Positions 45,573 through 58,619 of a stretch of 64,000 bases of DNA are shown here, piece by piece. This stretch comes from Artemisia argyi. Taxonomy: Eukaryota; Streptophyta; Magnoliopsida; Asterales; Asteraceae. Under the pieces are notes generated by a model, which worked only from the letters and a program-made list of their open reading frames with translations, did no database searches and had not been told where the DNA came from. Within the stretch, counting starts at the first letter, position 1, and every line of letters starts with the position of its first letter. The stretch covers positions 102,802,523 to 102,866,522 of the forward strand of contig CM060708.1 in the NCBI GenBank assembly GCA_030686995.1, in the 5' to 3' direction. The position numbers and the translations under genes were made by a program.

Positions 45573-46875
45573 TTAGGCTTCATCGGTGAGTGGAGCATCA
45601 AAGTCAGTGAACTTAGGTTCGGGTCTTTTGAAGAGGCTGATGGGAAATGAAGGTCTGACACCGATATAGCTTTCCAGTCGTCTGATCTGTTCCCGTCGAA
45701 ATAACCTTTCTTCAATCTTCAGGACAAAGTTACGAACTTGTCTTCTGGAGCTGGATTTCCATCTGGGTAGTTCACCTTTTGCAATCTTTCTGCGATCATC
45801 ATTCAACCTTTTGACTAGCCCATCACGAACGGTTTTAAGCGTAACATCACAGAACTTTTGTATCTCATCGAATCGCATGAGGCTTTGCAGGTTTTTGCTG
45901 TTGATGTAGGTGAAACCAAATGAAGGTTCTTGGATGAGAGTATACTGTGAAGTTTGATAGATTCCATCAAATGTGAATTGTGGCTTTGTCAAATTAATCT
46001 TCTGTTGGTAACTTTCCACTCCCAGTTGAAGATCTTCCACTCTTTCTTGAACTATCAATCGTCGGATGAATAGAAGTAGAGATGCCATGAAGTTGTACTG
46101 AATTTCTCTTTCAAATCCATGCATTCTTCCTTGAACCTTTTCGAGATACATGTCTTCAATGTCATTTAGATAGAGGTCCGGAAAGTCTGCTTCGGAGAAT
46201 TTGTACTTCTTTTCATCTTGTCGTTTAACTACTATCTCACTCATGAACATGTAGTTAAACCATTTTGACTCTTGAATTTCCAAGATAGCGATGATCTTAG
46301 ATTTATGCTTCACATTTTCCAATGATTTTTCTTCTAATCTGTGAGTATAACCGAGACGACAACGTTCTGGCCAGTGCTGAATCCCGTGTAGAGCATCTCT
46401 GTCGTAGGCTACAATAGAGTTGCTGAATACTGGAGTAGATTTTTCAATTGCAGGAACTTCGTATCTTGCGGCTGGTATTGAGATTGTAAGTGAGGAAGCA
46501 TATTTCTTCTTGGATTTCTCTTGAGTTGGAGGTTACGAAGATCTTTGTTGAAGAAGAAGTTGTAAGGTAACTTGGGTTTTTCTAGAAATCCTTGCAGAGG
46601 TAATGGTTTAGTCCAGTGTGTGAAGTAAGGCTTTTCGTGGTTTTTGGAACTGGTGTCGATATTCACTTCAGGGTTTAGCCAGTCAAACTTTCCAGACATT
46701 GCACTAGTTATATTATGCATGTGAAATTCCTATTCCATCTTGTTTCCAGATCTGGACTTAAGGAATTCCTGTGCATCCCTATTGATTCTTCTGAGCTCCG
46801 CCTTCGTAAGTTTCTCAATCTGAAGATCCTTCATAATGACCAGAGTAAATTGTAGTGTATTACCTGGAAGAGGTT

Positions 46876-48502
46876 TGTTGATATAAATAATTCCTAACAA
46901 CATTATTAACATATATCGATATCTCTATGTTTTGATAATCACAAAACGTAAACTCATTGAACTACAAATTATGACGTAAACAAGTATTTAGTCGTAAATA
47001 TTTGCTTTAGCATCCATATCACTTAGGGTATGAATAAACAAAGTGTCTAATGCATTTTATGATCAAAGGAATATTTATTTTTACAAACCTTACATTTTAT
47101 TAAAGTGGGACAAACATTTTTAAACTTATACAAAACATTTTTGTATTTATAAGAAATGTTTTATTCAAAATAAATATTTTGAATTCAAATTTCAACCCAA
47201 AAAACGGCTACATTCTTCAGGAAAAACCTCCCCCACAAAAAGACAAAAAATCTGAAGAAAAAATATTTTTTATTAGGCGGCCCCCTTAATTATACTAGGC
47301 GGTCCCCTTAATTATTAAAGGGACCGGCACCCAATTAAGGGGACCGGCCACGCTCCCAAACAGTATTTTACCTCCTATAAATACTGGTTCATTCCACAGA
47401 TTTTTGTCACCTTTTGCACCCCAAAACTTTCTGTTCTAGATCTCATTTCTATTCTCTAGAATCCTTTGATCATACATACATAAATCTTTGTTTCAAAGTG
47501 ATCCAAACCTCTACCTTTCAAGTGCAAGAGAAGAATACTTCAATCCTTCAAGAGAAGAAGTATTACAACTTGGTGTGACCTCCACATCCAAGTTGTTAGA
47601 GCATCATCCATTATATCTATTTCTTTGTGTAACTAGTTGTGAATATTTGATAGAAGATAGATTAGCAAGGTGTGTAGATAGAGTGAGTGTGTAGTAGATA
47701 GTTGTGAAGTAGAGAAGTTGGGAAGTAGATAGTTGTGAAGAAGATTGTTGTTAAGTAGATAGTTGTGAAGATAGATAGGTGTGAAGAAGTAGTGTTATGA
47801 TTAAGTAGTGACTAGGTGTGAAGAAGTTGTGTAGAAGGTGTGAATAAGTTGTGACGAAGTTGTGGTGTGTATATTGGTGTGTAAGGTTTTCTCCACCATA
47901 AGGGAGCTTGTTGACATAGTGAAGAAAACTCTGGAGTAGGTGACTCGAGGAGTGGAGTAGGGCAAGGAAGGTGTCCTTGTAGCCGAACCACTATAAATCC
48001 TTTGTCTCGCGGTTAGATCTTTCCATATCTTACTTATTATCTTGCTTATATCGTTATTACTTTTGTAGACATAGACGTATATATATATATATTTGCTCAT
48101 ATAGTGCTAGTATTGATTTTACTTAAAGATCAAACGAAAGTTTCATTCAAAAAACAAAGTTTTTACAATCAAACTAAAAAGGTAACATACATATAATTGA
48201 TCATTTCGATCAAGTAAAGTTTTCATACAAAATATAACTAAGGATTATAAAATAAACGATTACTTACTTATCTCTCGTATATAGCTATAAATGTTTATAT
48301 TGTGCATGTGTTGATTTGACATACTTAGCTTATATTATTATTGTTCATACTTAGATATAGTTGTTCATATTGTTCAAGATTTGAGTTCACATAAGATTGA
48401 ATCAAAGTTTTAAAAGCAAACAAGGTTTTAAAACTAAACTAAGTTTTCATAATAAAATTAAAAAGACATAAAACTATTCAACCCCCCTTCTAGTTTTTCA
48501 CA
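46876..48502 (+). mobile_element. Solo LTR of a copia-type element, 1,627 bp
   Basis: Starts TGTTGATATAAATAA, ends CTAGTTTTTCACA and is flanked by AGGTT (46871-46875 and 48503-48507). It contains a TATA box TATAAATA at 47376, GGTCCC/GGGACC hairpins 30-80 bp upstream of it, GTAGATAGTTGTGAAG tandem repeats (47690-47860) and a short (TA)n at 48078-48090. There is no internal region. The presence of a whole promoter suggests plus orientation. Confidence 0.9.
47376..47383 (+). promoter_or_regulatory. TATA box of the solo LTR
   Basis: TATAAATA preceded by GC-rich inverted repeats (47301-47325 and 47333-47347) in an otherwise AT-rich LTR. The spacing fits an LTR promoter. Confidence 0.55.
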
Positions 48503-51415
48503 AGGTTCTTCATCTTCGAGATGAGGTTGAGCTTGTACCAATTCTGTCAACTAATCATTCTCAGGTGTGTCATCATTGTCGAGCCATGAATGACGTCTTC
48601 TTTTCTTTGATTTCTTAGACTTGGATGTGGCATCCTTGTCTTTAGCCTTTGATGGTGACGATGGTCCAGCTTGAGAATCGGGAATAGGGGAGGCACGCTA
48701 ATCGGTATCGGGTTGACCTTGGTAGTCATCAGTTGGTTGCATGAAAGTTTCTTTCTCTTCTGTTGGACCTTGACCGGTAGCTGAGGTGTGTTGTTGATTT
48801 CCAGGAGGAGTAGAATCCTTCCGTGGTTTTTGAGAAGATGATGGACCGGTTCCAGACTTATGTTTCTTTCCTTTTGAATTAGGGTCCGGGTCGTCATCTT
48901 TCCTTGACCTCTTCAGGGTTCCAGCAGCATCTTTGCATGACTCTTTAGACAAGTTGGCAGAAATAGCATCGACAAGTGCTTTTTCTTCAGTTTTCTGTGT
49001 GGTTTTATAGGCAACTTTGTCGTAGAGTTGAGCGAGCAGGTCATCGAAAGATAATTCAGGAATGGTTGGAGTTGCAGTTGAAGATTTTGCAGTATGAAGC
49101 GTGAATGGTGTGGTTGACAACATTTTCTTAACGACACTTCTGATTCTGTGATCCAAGTTGTCCATGATAGGTTCAATGAGGTTTGCAACTTCAGGAGTGA
49201 CAATTTCAACTAAATTGTCAGTAAGATAATCTAGTGTGACAGTCCTGATAAATCCTGAAAAATCAGCATTCAAGAACTTATCGATCTACTGCTTTGACTC
49301 CTGAAATTCTTCAACTTGCTTAACAAGACCGGTGACCATAGTTGTGAGATTGTTGACTTGCTCCTGAAGATCAACTGGTTTAGTCGGTTCATTGATTGAT
49401 TGTTGTTTTGATGCAGTTTCAGAAGGTGTAGGAGATGAATGCTCAGGTGATGATTCAGATGACGACTCGTTGTGAGAGCTTGAAGAAGAAGCTGGAGGAG
49501 TCGGATCCTTTGGTGGAGAGTCTTGAGGAGGTGGAGGTTGCACTGAAGAAGTATGTTTTGATTACGAAGATGATTGAAGAAATATGTTGGTGTCGAAAGC
49601 GTCCTTTTCTTCATTTTCTTTTCTTCTGCGTTCCTCTGCTTCCTTTGCAAGAAACTCTGGAGTAATGAATTGGTCAAATTCCAGATCCGTAGCAATGTTC
49701 TCCTGTCCGCCAACATTCTCCTCTACATTAGCAGTCTCAGTCATAGTGACGTCTCCTGTACCATTTGTCTCTTTTACTATGTCATCAGGTTGTGAAGCTG
49801 GTTCTAAAGTTGTGGACACGATGGGAGGAATAATGCTGCTTGTAGATCCTTCATGTTCTGATTTATCGACAGGTGGTGGTGGTGAAGGTTGAGACTAAAG
49901 TCGGCTTTGGAGTGCTACTTCCCTTTGTTCTTTGCGGAATTGCTTTTCTTCGGCTCGTGTGTCGACAATTATACTTTTCAATTTTCGTTTGTCGACCAAT
50001 TGTTCAACGATTGGTTCGTCTTCTTCATCATCATTTGGCTCATTAATCGTGATCCCTTTTCTCTTTCTAGACTCTGCTTCAAAAGTTTCAAGACTTTGTT
50101 GTATAGCGATCTCCGTTGCAGGAAATGCTTCTTCTGTTACTCTAACTCGTCGTTCAAAGTCTTGCTCTTCTTCTTCAGATTCTGTGTCGAACTCAGAGTC
50201 TCTTTCAGAGGGTGGTAGTGTAGGTTCATCTTGAAGAGCGAACTTTGGTGTTACCTTCTTCTTTGGCTTGGTTGCAGGCTTAGTTTTGGGTGCAGGTTTA
50301 GGTTTGGTGGAAGTTTTGGTTTTGGCAGATGGTTTGGTCTTGGGAGTAGGCTTAGACTTAGTCTGAGGTGAGCCTGTGGTGCTTGTAGTACTCCCAGATT
50401 TCACACTTCCTTTGCTGCGAGTCTGTATTGTGGCTTCTTCCTTTATCCCGTTGTAAGCATCATCGTAGAATTTGTAGTTCAAACTTTTCTTGATGTTGTC
50501 ATCAAGAAGGTATCCGGGAAGCCTCATTCCTTTAATCTTGGTAGAGGAAGTGGTCGTCTTGATAAAGGAGGTGGTGAAGTCGTCCTCGAAGAGGTGCTTA
50601 GGCTCATTAGGATCTCCCATCCTTTTGATAAATTTTGGAGTGTCTTTGCAGAAATATTCAATGAGAAGCTTGGTGAATCTTGTAAACGGGATCATAGTCT
50701 TTTCACGTCCGGTTTGGATGCTGTAGACTATATCGTTCATGATTGGAACTGCAAAGTCAATAGGTGTCATGGTCACCATTCCCCAAAATGCTTGTAAATG
50801 CTCAAGTCTGGGATGTTTGTGACCACTTTTTCTTCCTGATATAGATCTTACAACTAACAGACAGAATGTTCTCCAGGGCTGAGGTATATTCTTTGCATTG
50901 AATCTGGAATGTTTGATCAGAGGTAAGTCATCATCAACATCGTATCCTAATTCAATGAAGAAATTAAGAAGATCCAGTTCAGGTAGTATTGGAGCAAATT
51001 CATTGTCAGTTTGAGGGAGGAGGAAGACTGTACGAAGGATATCGTGATCTACTGTGTAGACTTGTCGATCCAGGGTAACAGTGAAAGACTCGTCATCTAA
51101 ATTAGCCTTAGCCATAAGCCAGAACTGATGAAGGTAAAACACAGGAACTGAGGTAGATCTGTTGAGCAGATGTTTGCATGGATGAGCAAGGAGAATATCT
51201 TTGACAATCCTGCATGAGTTCTCAGGGATTCTCAATTTGTCGAAGTCAACTCGAGGATTGTTGTTGCCAATCTTAACATTGTAGTTAGCGGGAGTGATGT
51301 CATCCATGGTGAGTAATGGAAGAGTTTGTTCAGGAGCATTCTCGTTGTGTTCAGCCATGTTAATCTGAAAAGCATTATCATAAACCAAACATCCAGATTT
51401 GTTATAAGTTAGCAC

Positions 51416-53231
51416 GGTTGCAATGTTTGATTATAGACAAGCATTTTTAGAATCATTTAAGCACGGATGGTTCAATTATTACATGTAGAGTGATGAGTGA
51501 ACTTAGATAATTTTAGAGTCATGAAGCACTTATATTATCACATATGCACAAAGATCATCCAACATCACATGATACATCTAATAAATTCCATAATCACATA
51601 ATACATGTTTTCGAAATAATAAAGTTACATAAATTCAACATTATCGCAAACAACTAACAAAGGCATGATCTCGAAAAGTGAAACACAGCATGATTTCGAA
51701 AAACAGTCGAAGGATAAGTTTTTCGCAAACACATATTGTGAAGGTTTTCGAAAAACACATCAGGATGTTTTTTCGATAAGTAATTTATCGAGAGCAGATC
51801 AATTAACATATTTTTGAACACATTCAAAATGTGGGATTGCGAAAAGGTTGTCTTTGGACGTGATTTCGAAAGGATGATAAGTTTTCGCAAACACAGATTG
51901 TAAGTGTTCTCGAAAAATTTTCATAGTGTAACTTTCGAGAAAGTTACAAAACTTTGAGATCTTTTCGAAAACACTTGAAATGAGTGTTTTCGAGAAAATA
52001 TCACTTAGAGCTGGTGTTTGCGAAAAGAGGTTTTCGAAAAATTCTTATACAAGAATTTTCGAAGTCAGGCCAACGTACGTTATTGTGAGAATCAAAGTGA
52101 TCCAACAGTTGAAACCTGTTGCAAATGATAATATGTAGTGATGAGAAACATAGTATTAACATGTAAACCATAGTTTCGAGAACACGGCATGAACATGATT
52201 TCGAAAAATAATAGAAACATGCAACATCTTATCATAATGAAGCATAGTAAGTCACAAATCATGCACATGAACTAGTTAGGCAAGAGTAATAAGCCACAAG
52301 AACATTTAACGAGAAGAACCCATCATGACCAAAACCCTAGTGATCGAATATGACTCAAGCATGTATGAAATCACGATTAAAGTGATGCAAGATATCATAT
52401 TCACATAAAACATCATATTCCACCAATAAAAACAATGAAACAAACAACAAAAACCATAAAACCCAAATTGAACCTAAACCCTAAATTTCGAATTTAACAT
52501 AAACATGAAGGAAAGTAAGATTAAATGACATAGTAAGGTTAGAAACATGTAATGTAACAAAACCCCTATCAAAATTCAACCCCCCAAACACGTATTAATA
52601 AATTCCGATATTTCTTAAACCCTAGGTTTTCAAAGATCGATTACAAGAAATCTAGCCGTTAGTTTTGCAATTAAACAAAAACCATTGTTAGAAATCTACT
52701 AATGATCACGTAGTAACTTACGGTTTGAAGATTGGTAGCTTGGATTTCTTGTTTGAATTTGAGCCGTGGATATCAAAAGGGTTTAAGGTTTGAAAAGGTT
52801 ATTGTGAGGTTTTAGAAAAACGGGGTGTATGTTTTTTTTATTTTGAAACTTTTGAACAATGTCACTTATGGTCCCTTAACTATAAGTATTGAAAATGAGT
52901 CCTAAAGTTTGATGCTAGTATGAAAAGTGATAATCAAAGATATTCAACCTTACGACATCATTTTGAGAAAAGGGAACGTGATATGAAATATCTTATAAAA
53001 TCCCGAAACAACGCATCCAAAGGTAATATGCAAGTATACCGATTTGAAAAATTATAATAAAAATGTGAGCGTGTCTCCCCCTCAACACTTGTAAAATAAC
53101 AAGGTGTTGAAAGAAAGCGATATACTTGCAGTTTTTCTTTTAAGTGGAAAAGAAAAATATTTTTGTGTTTTTCTGATGAATAATAGAAAACTTATAATAC
53201 AAAGATAGTATAAGTTTTGATGTTTGACATT
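51416..53231 (-). other. Spacer between pol and the env-like ORF, with a TTCGAAAA-rich block
   Basis: No gene. From 51660 to 52210 about eighteen words of the type TTTTCGAAAA, TTTCGCAAAC or TTTCGAGAAA occur. The rest is AT-rich. Confidence 0.7.
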
Positions 53232-54933
53232 TTACTTTTGCTTTAAAAACTTTTCCAGATCCACTGGTGTCAAACATCGCATACCAATTTGGTGAACTAA
53301 ACTTGCAAACCTTGATGGAGCTAAGGGTTTTGTAAGTAAGTCCGCCAATTGGTACTCAGTACCCACAAAATATAATTCAACTGTACCCTTCTCGACATGC
53401 TCCTTGATGAAATGATATTGGAGATCAATGTGTTTGGATTTGCAGTGATGAACTGTGTTGCAGGAGATTGCAATGGCACTTTTTGAATCACAGTAGATCG
53501 GAATCTTATTGAATAGGTAGCCATAGTCTTTAAGTTGTGATCTCATCCAAATGAATTGAGCACAACAAGCAGACATAGCTACGTATTCAAATTCTGTAGA
53601 TGACAGTGAAGTGCAGTCCTGCTTCTTTGATTGCCAAGACACAAGTTTATCTCCAAGAAACTGTAAGCCACCTGATGTACTTTTTCGCGAGTCTAAGCAT
53701 CCTGCATGGTCAGCGTCTGAAAAAGCTATTAGTTCAAAACCAGAATCCTTTGGATACCAGATCCCCAAGTGGATGGTTTCCTTTATGTATCGAAGGATTC
53801 TTTTTGCCTCATTGAGGTGTTTTTCAGTTGGATTAGACTGATAGCGAGAACACATAAAGAGAGCAAATACAATCTCAGGTCTGCTAGATGTGAGGTACAT
53901 GAGGGACCCAATAATACTTCGGTATTTGGTAGGGTCAACATGAGTCCCATGTATATCAGCATCTAGTTTAGTGGAATTGGCCATCGGTGTATTCATAGTA
54001 TCACAGCTTTGCATTCCGTGTTTCTTTAAAATCTCAAGAGCATATTTGGACTGATTTAGAAAAATTCCACGGGGTGATTGATGAACTTGTAGTCCTAGAA
54101 AGAACGTAAGTTCACCCATAATGGACATTTCAAAATTATCTGTCATTAATTTTGCAAAATCCATTGAGTAATTTTTGTTGGTTGAAGCAAAATTAATGTC
54201 ATCGACATAAATTTGAACGGTTAATAAGTCCATCCCGTATGTTTTTGTTAACAGTGTTGCATCCACCGAGCCTAGAGTAAAATCATTAGCCAACAGGAAT
54301 TTAGAAAGCTTATCATACCACGCCCTGGGGGCTTGCTTGAGACCGTAGAGAGACTTCTTAAGCTTGTAGACATGATTGGGACGTTCTGGATCAACGAATC
54401 CTTCAGGTTGACTGACATAAACCACTTCTCGGAGTTGACCGTTCAGAAAATCCGTTTTCACGTCCATTTGGTAAACAATCATATTCCGATGAGCAGCAAA
54501 TGCTAAGAATATCCGTACAGCTTCAAGTCTAGCTACTGGAGCAAATGATTCTTCAAAATCGATTCCTTCTTCTTGAGAGTATCCTTTTGCTACCAAGCGT
54601 GATTTGTTGCGTATGACAGTGCCTTCTGCATCCAGTTTGTTTTTCCAGATCCATTTTAAACCAATGACAATGATGCCTTCTGGTTTTTCAACCATTTCCC
54701 AAACTTCTAATCTTTGAAAGGATTCGAATTCTTCTTGCATAGACTCAATCCAGTTTTCATAAGTCATAGCTTCTTTGACGTTTTTAGGTACGGTTTCACA
54801 AACTGTGAGTGCATAAATGCAAGTTTAACCGTCTGTGTGAAGGCGTTGTCTTGTCATAATTGGTGCATCTGGATGGCCAATAATTTGAACTAAGGGGTGA
54901 TCTCTAGTCTATTTGTGTGTCGAAGGATGAATT
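53232..54933 (-). pseudogene. Reverse transcriptase and RNase H part of the Sirevirus-type pol
   Basis: Reverse transcriptase motifs are [45 protein letters not shown] and the catalytic [10 protein letters not shown]. RNase H has [35 protein letters not shown] and [11 protein letters not shown]. The open part runs from 54767 to the stop at 53232. Upstream, between the insertion at 54934 and 54767, the same frame holds a TAG at 54909-54911 and a TAA at 54825-54827. It continues from the integrase part at 61624 across the inserted element; the frame is conserved when 6,695 bp are discounted. Confidence 0.92.
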
Positions 54934-57926
54934 TGTAACACCCCCAAAATACCGCAGCGGAAGACTGTGTCATTGGGGTGCTACTTCATAATACAAAGTA
55001 CAAGTTATAGAAAATGAACTCTAAAGGAGACGTTTTGAAAAGTTACCATTCGATTAATGAATTCAAAGTTACAAACATGAGATTCCAAAGTATGATACAT
55101 AAATGTATACAAATGTTTTGAATGGTAAATGATAAAAGCGTAAGTCTTCATAATATGCAGCTTGACTCTAAGTTCCACGCACTAGCTATCGCCTTACTAA
55201 CCTGAGATAAACATGCTAAAGTGTCAACACAATGGTTGGTGAGTTCATAGAGTTTGTCTTAAAACAGTTGAAAAGCCTTAAAAGAATATTCGCACAGCAA
55301 AGGCATCGTGAATCCACTCAGTTACAAGTCCCGCCATAAGAGACTTGTAACATGTGTGTTCACAACCCACTGCTACAATATAGTATAATAAAGACATGTA
55401 TAAGTTCATCAAAACAATTAAGCAATTAGTCGTGAGTCTACACTTCATCTCCGAAGACCTCACGTTTATGATGTATCCAACATTCGCAAATGTTAGGATG
55501 TATCAATAGCCTCAATGGTCATCCAAAACTTAATTTGGAGCCATCGGAAGTCTCAATGGTCATCCAGCAACTTAATCTGGAGCCACTGGCAGTAACACAA
55601 TCAAGTATAACGCAGTTAAGTATAACACAATCATGTATGTATGAAATCAAGTATAATGCGATCAAGTATAAGACAATCAAGTATAGAACAATCAAGTATA
55701 ATGCGATCAAGTATTTGTACAAGTAAGCAAGTAGTTGTGCATGTATCCCCCCCAAAGAGCTAAAACAAGTATGAAAAAGTAGGGGCTATGACTCACCTTA
55801 AGTCTATGTAATGATAAATGATAGTGGTAGTCGAATCGCGAAAGTCTATAAGAGCAGCCTATAATAGAACGTTGCGACTTAGGTTTGGAGTAACGTCTAA
55901 GAATACGACGAATTGCCAATATATGTCTTGCATAATGTTCATGATGTAGTACTTTAGTATAATGTGTAAGTCTTTGAATATAAATGGCTTGTGAAACATG
56001 TATAGGTTGTATATCTCTTACTACCGTTCGGGCCGACATAATTCAGAAGTCATGGAGTAAACGTTCGAGGAGCCAGGACACTTTAACTCGTAAACCACAA
56101 CTCGTCTTGACGGCTTACTTAATGAACTCCTCACATGAGGCTCCCTACTATTGTAGTATTTGATAACATATATATATATAAGCTTTTGATCTTTAAAAGT
56201 TATATGGTCTTTAGCCGTGGCTTTGCCGTGACCTTGGTCATTTTTCCATGGTCTTGAGACTCAACCTTGGCTTTAGCAATGGTTGTGGTCTCGGCTTTAG
56301 GTCATTAGACCTCTTGGTATTAGTAAATCATAACTATAATATAGTGACTTTGGTCTAAAATGGGCTGTTAAGATTTTGAAGAAAATTATCACTCGGATAG
56401 CGTTTTCAGGGCTCGAGCTTCTTTGCTCATGAACGAAAACGTCGTTCCGGACAACTTTCGTGTTTTAACTTTTTGATGAATCGGACCAGAAGTGGGACTT
56501 TCAAAATCAAAATTTGATCAGAATGCTATTTAGACAGTTTTGCCGTTTTGGTATCGCTAACTTCAAATGGTCATAACTTTTGACTCGTGTAATCGTTTTG
56601 GGTGATTCAAATTGCTATGTTTTCCTTGTTAAGTCCTCTTTAACAGTAAGTAAGTGTCAAATATCAAAGTTATACTATTGTGGTCGTGGTTTTCCATAAA
56701 AATCAGTAGTTTGCTTGTTTGCTTGTCATAAGTTAACATATGTATACCAATACTCGTTTTGTCCATTTTTAAACATCATGAACACAATAACAAGAACATA
56801 TATAGCATGAAAAGAACACAAAGAGCATGAAAATGATATTGAGCAAGAAAGTGTATAAGGGTTTCTTACAACTTTTGGCTTTCACTTAAGAAAGGAAGTC
56901 AAGTATAGAACTAGGACACTAAACCTAATCTTGTAAACCCTTCACCATAACTCTTGTAACCCTTGCTAGCCTTGATCTAACCCTTGTGAAAACCATTTAA
57001 CTTCAGCCCTAGTAACCTTGTGTAGCTCTTAATTCAACCATGGAATCACCAAACAAACTTAAGAACTAGGTAGAGAATACTAAGATATTGAACTTTGTAG
57101 TGTAACTTGTATATTGAAGATCAAAGGATCATGGTGCTAGGGATAATTGGTGTGGCGTTTTTATTGATGAGAAAGGAAGTAAATAAGCTTGTATTTATAC
57201 TATGAATGAGGAGGTTAGGAAGCTTACTAGTAAACTTCCTAAACTTGGTGACCAAGTTGTAATTAAAATGATCTAAAGAATCAATGGTCAAGATTTAACC
57301 ACACATGGTGACTCCCCCCCCCCTAAGTCGGTTTGTATATGGATAGGGTGACTAGATGAGTAGTCATGGTCTTTGGATGATAATATCCTAAGTATGTAGC
57401 TAGTTTTGACTCCGTAAATTGCTAACCGTAAGTTTTTAAGCCACGAAACGTAAAATCGGGTATCCTAAAAATATGAAACTTATAAATATGGTTAAACATG
57501 TCAATATACTCCATAATAAAATATAAAATGAGTGGTAGGTTCTATTGAGTGCTAAAACCCTGCTAAAAACTGGAAACACGGGTCTAAAACGCGTAATTCG
57601 CGCAAAACGCTGAACTGGAAAACGTAAAATTCCGAAACTTTTGGAATTGTACTAAAATGAGAGAAAATCATATTTCTATTGTTTATAATGTTTTATGGAC
57701 ATATCGGGATGCTGGAATGACGTTTAAACCTAAAAGTAAATCTCGGACACGGCTTTGTGATTTTTGCAGAAATGATCCGACGAGCGTCAAACTCTCGGAT
57801 TATCGTTAAAATAGTTTAACTTACGAGAATATGAAATAAAAATTTCTGAGATGAATAGTGAATAGTAAAAAGTGAATAGTGAAATTTTCGGGAATAAAAG
57901 TTAACCTGAAATTGCGAATTGTTACA
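54934..57926 (-). repeat. 3' LTR of the LARD-like element
   Basis: 2,993 bp. The minus strand starts TGTAACAATTCGC and ends GGGGGTGTTACA. Same family as 58620-61623 and 26473-29461. Confidence 0.95.
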
Positions 57927-58619
57927 GTCTCTACCCCTTAAGGAGAACTTCGTCCCGAAGTTCAGTTGATGTTAACTACTTATGATGTGTCTAAGAGAAT
58001 TCGGGATTTCAGGATCTCTAAAATAGGGGTGTTCAATCTGATTCGTCTAAGGTTCTGGTTAAGGAGTCGTATCGGCTACAATTAAGCCCACTTATTTATA
58101 ACACATTACTTACATAAAGAAGCGTCCAAATTTATGTAAGTAAGGGATCATAAACTTATGGTTCGGTGATTTACAATTTCTTTATTTAAATGAAGAGGCG
58201 TCCCAATCCATTTAAATAAGGAGATTCTAAATCATCCTACTTAAGAATTTCCGACACAAAATCCGCCTTCTGAGGCAGATGGTAAGATAATCCAGTCATC
58301 AAATCCCTAAAGCTAAGTAATAATATTATTTAACTCAAATCTTGTGTCTCATCAAACAAGAACTGTCACAAGATCAAGTTAACTAATTAGTTATTACTGA
58401 GCTCCATGTTTTTAATGACTCGACGAATCTCTGGGGCTCCTTATAATACTAAAGTCACATCATCTAACAGCGTGGAACTAAACCAACAACTACCAAAAAG
58501 CGTATGTGTATGTAGTGTGTATAAGGCAAATAAAGAGGAGAGTCTTAACGTATATAGCAGTTATAGTCTAGGCACTAAATGCAACCTAGTTCTCTATAAC
58601 CAAGGCTCTGATACCAATC
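57927..58619 (-). other. Interior of the LARD-like element, with primer site and polypurine tract
   Basis: 693 bp with no supportable gene. The minus strand has TTGGTATCAGAGCCTTG (58601-58617) as the tRNA-Met primer site and CTTAAGGGGTAGAGAC (57927-57942) as the polypurine tract. Two loosely similar A/T-rich stem blocks around ATTTATGTAAGTAAGG and CATTTAAATAAGGAG lie at 58080-58225. Confidence 0.8.

Larger units (their letters stand above)
45573..51358 (-). pseudogene. env-like ORF downstream of pol, about 1,385 codons, broken
   Basis: This is the extra ORF of Sirevirus-type elements, of unknown function and called envelope-like only by position. It starts MAEHNENAPEQTL at 51358. The N-terminal third is globular and includes LHQFWLMAKANLDD and IPQPWRTFCLLVVRSISG. 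A charged low-complexity middle follows, with TKPKPAPKTKPATKPKKK and acidic runs. A helical part contains LTDNLVEIVTPEVANLIEP. The last third contains ADFPDLYLNDIEDMYLEKV and RVEDLQLGVESYQ. I see no clear signal peptide or membrane span. In-frame stops lie at 49895, 49562, 49286, 48698, 48551 and 46730, and a frameshift lies between about 46410 and 46540. A solo LTR interrupts it at 46876-48502. Removing that LTR and one AGGTT copy (1,632 bp) keeps the frame. Confidence 0.75.

Noticed and set aside
49286..49892. Several plus-strand frames of about 100 aa opposite the env-like ORF
   Set aside because: Shadows of the charged, low-complexity middle of the minus-strand ORF.
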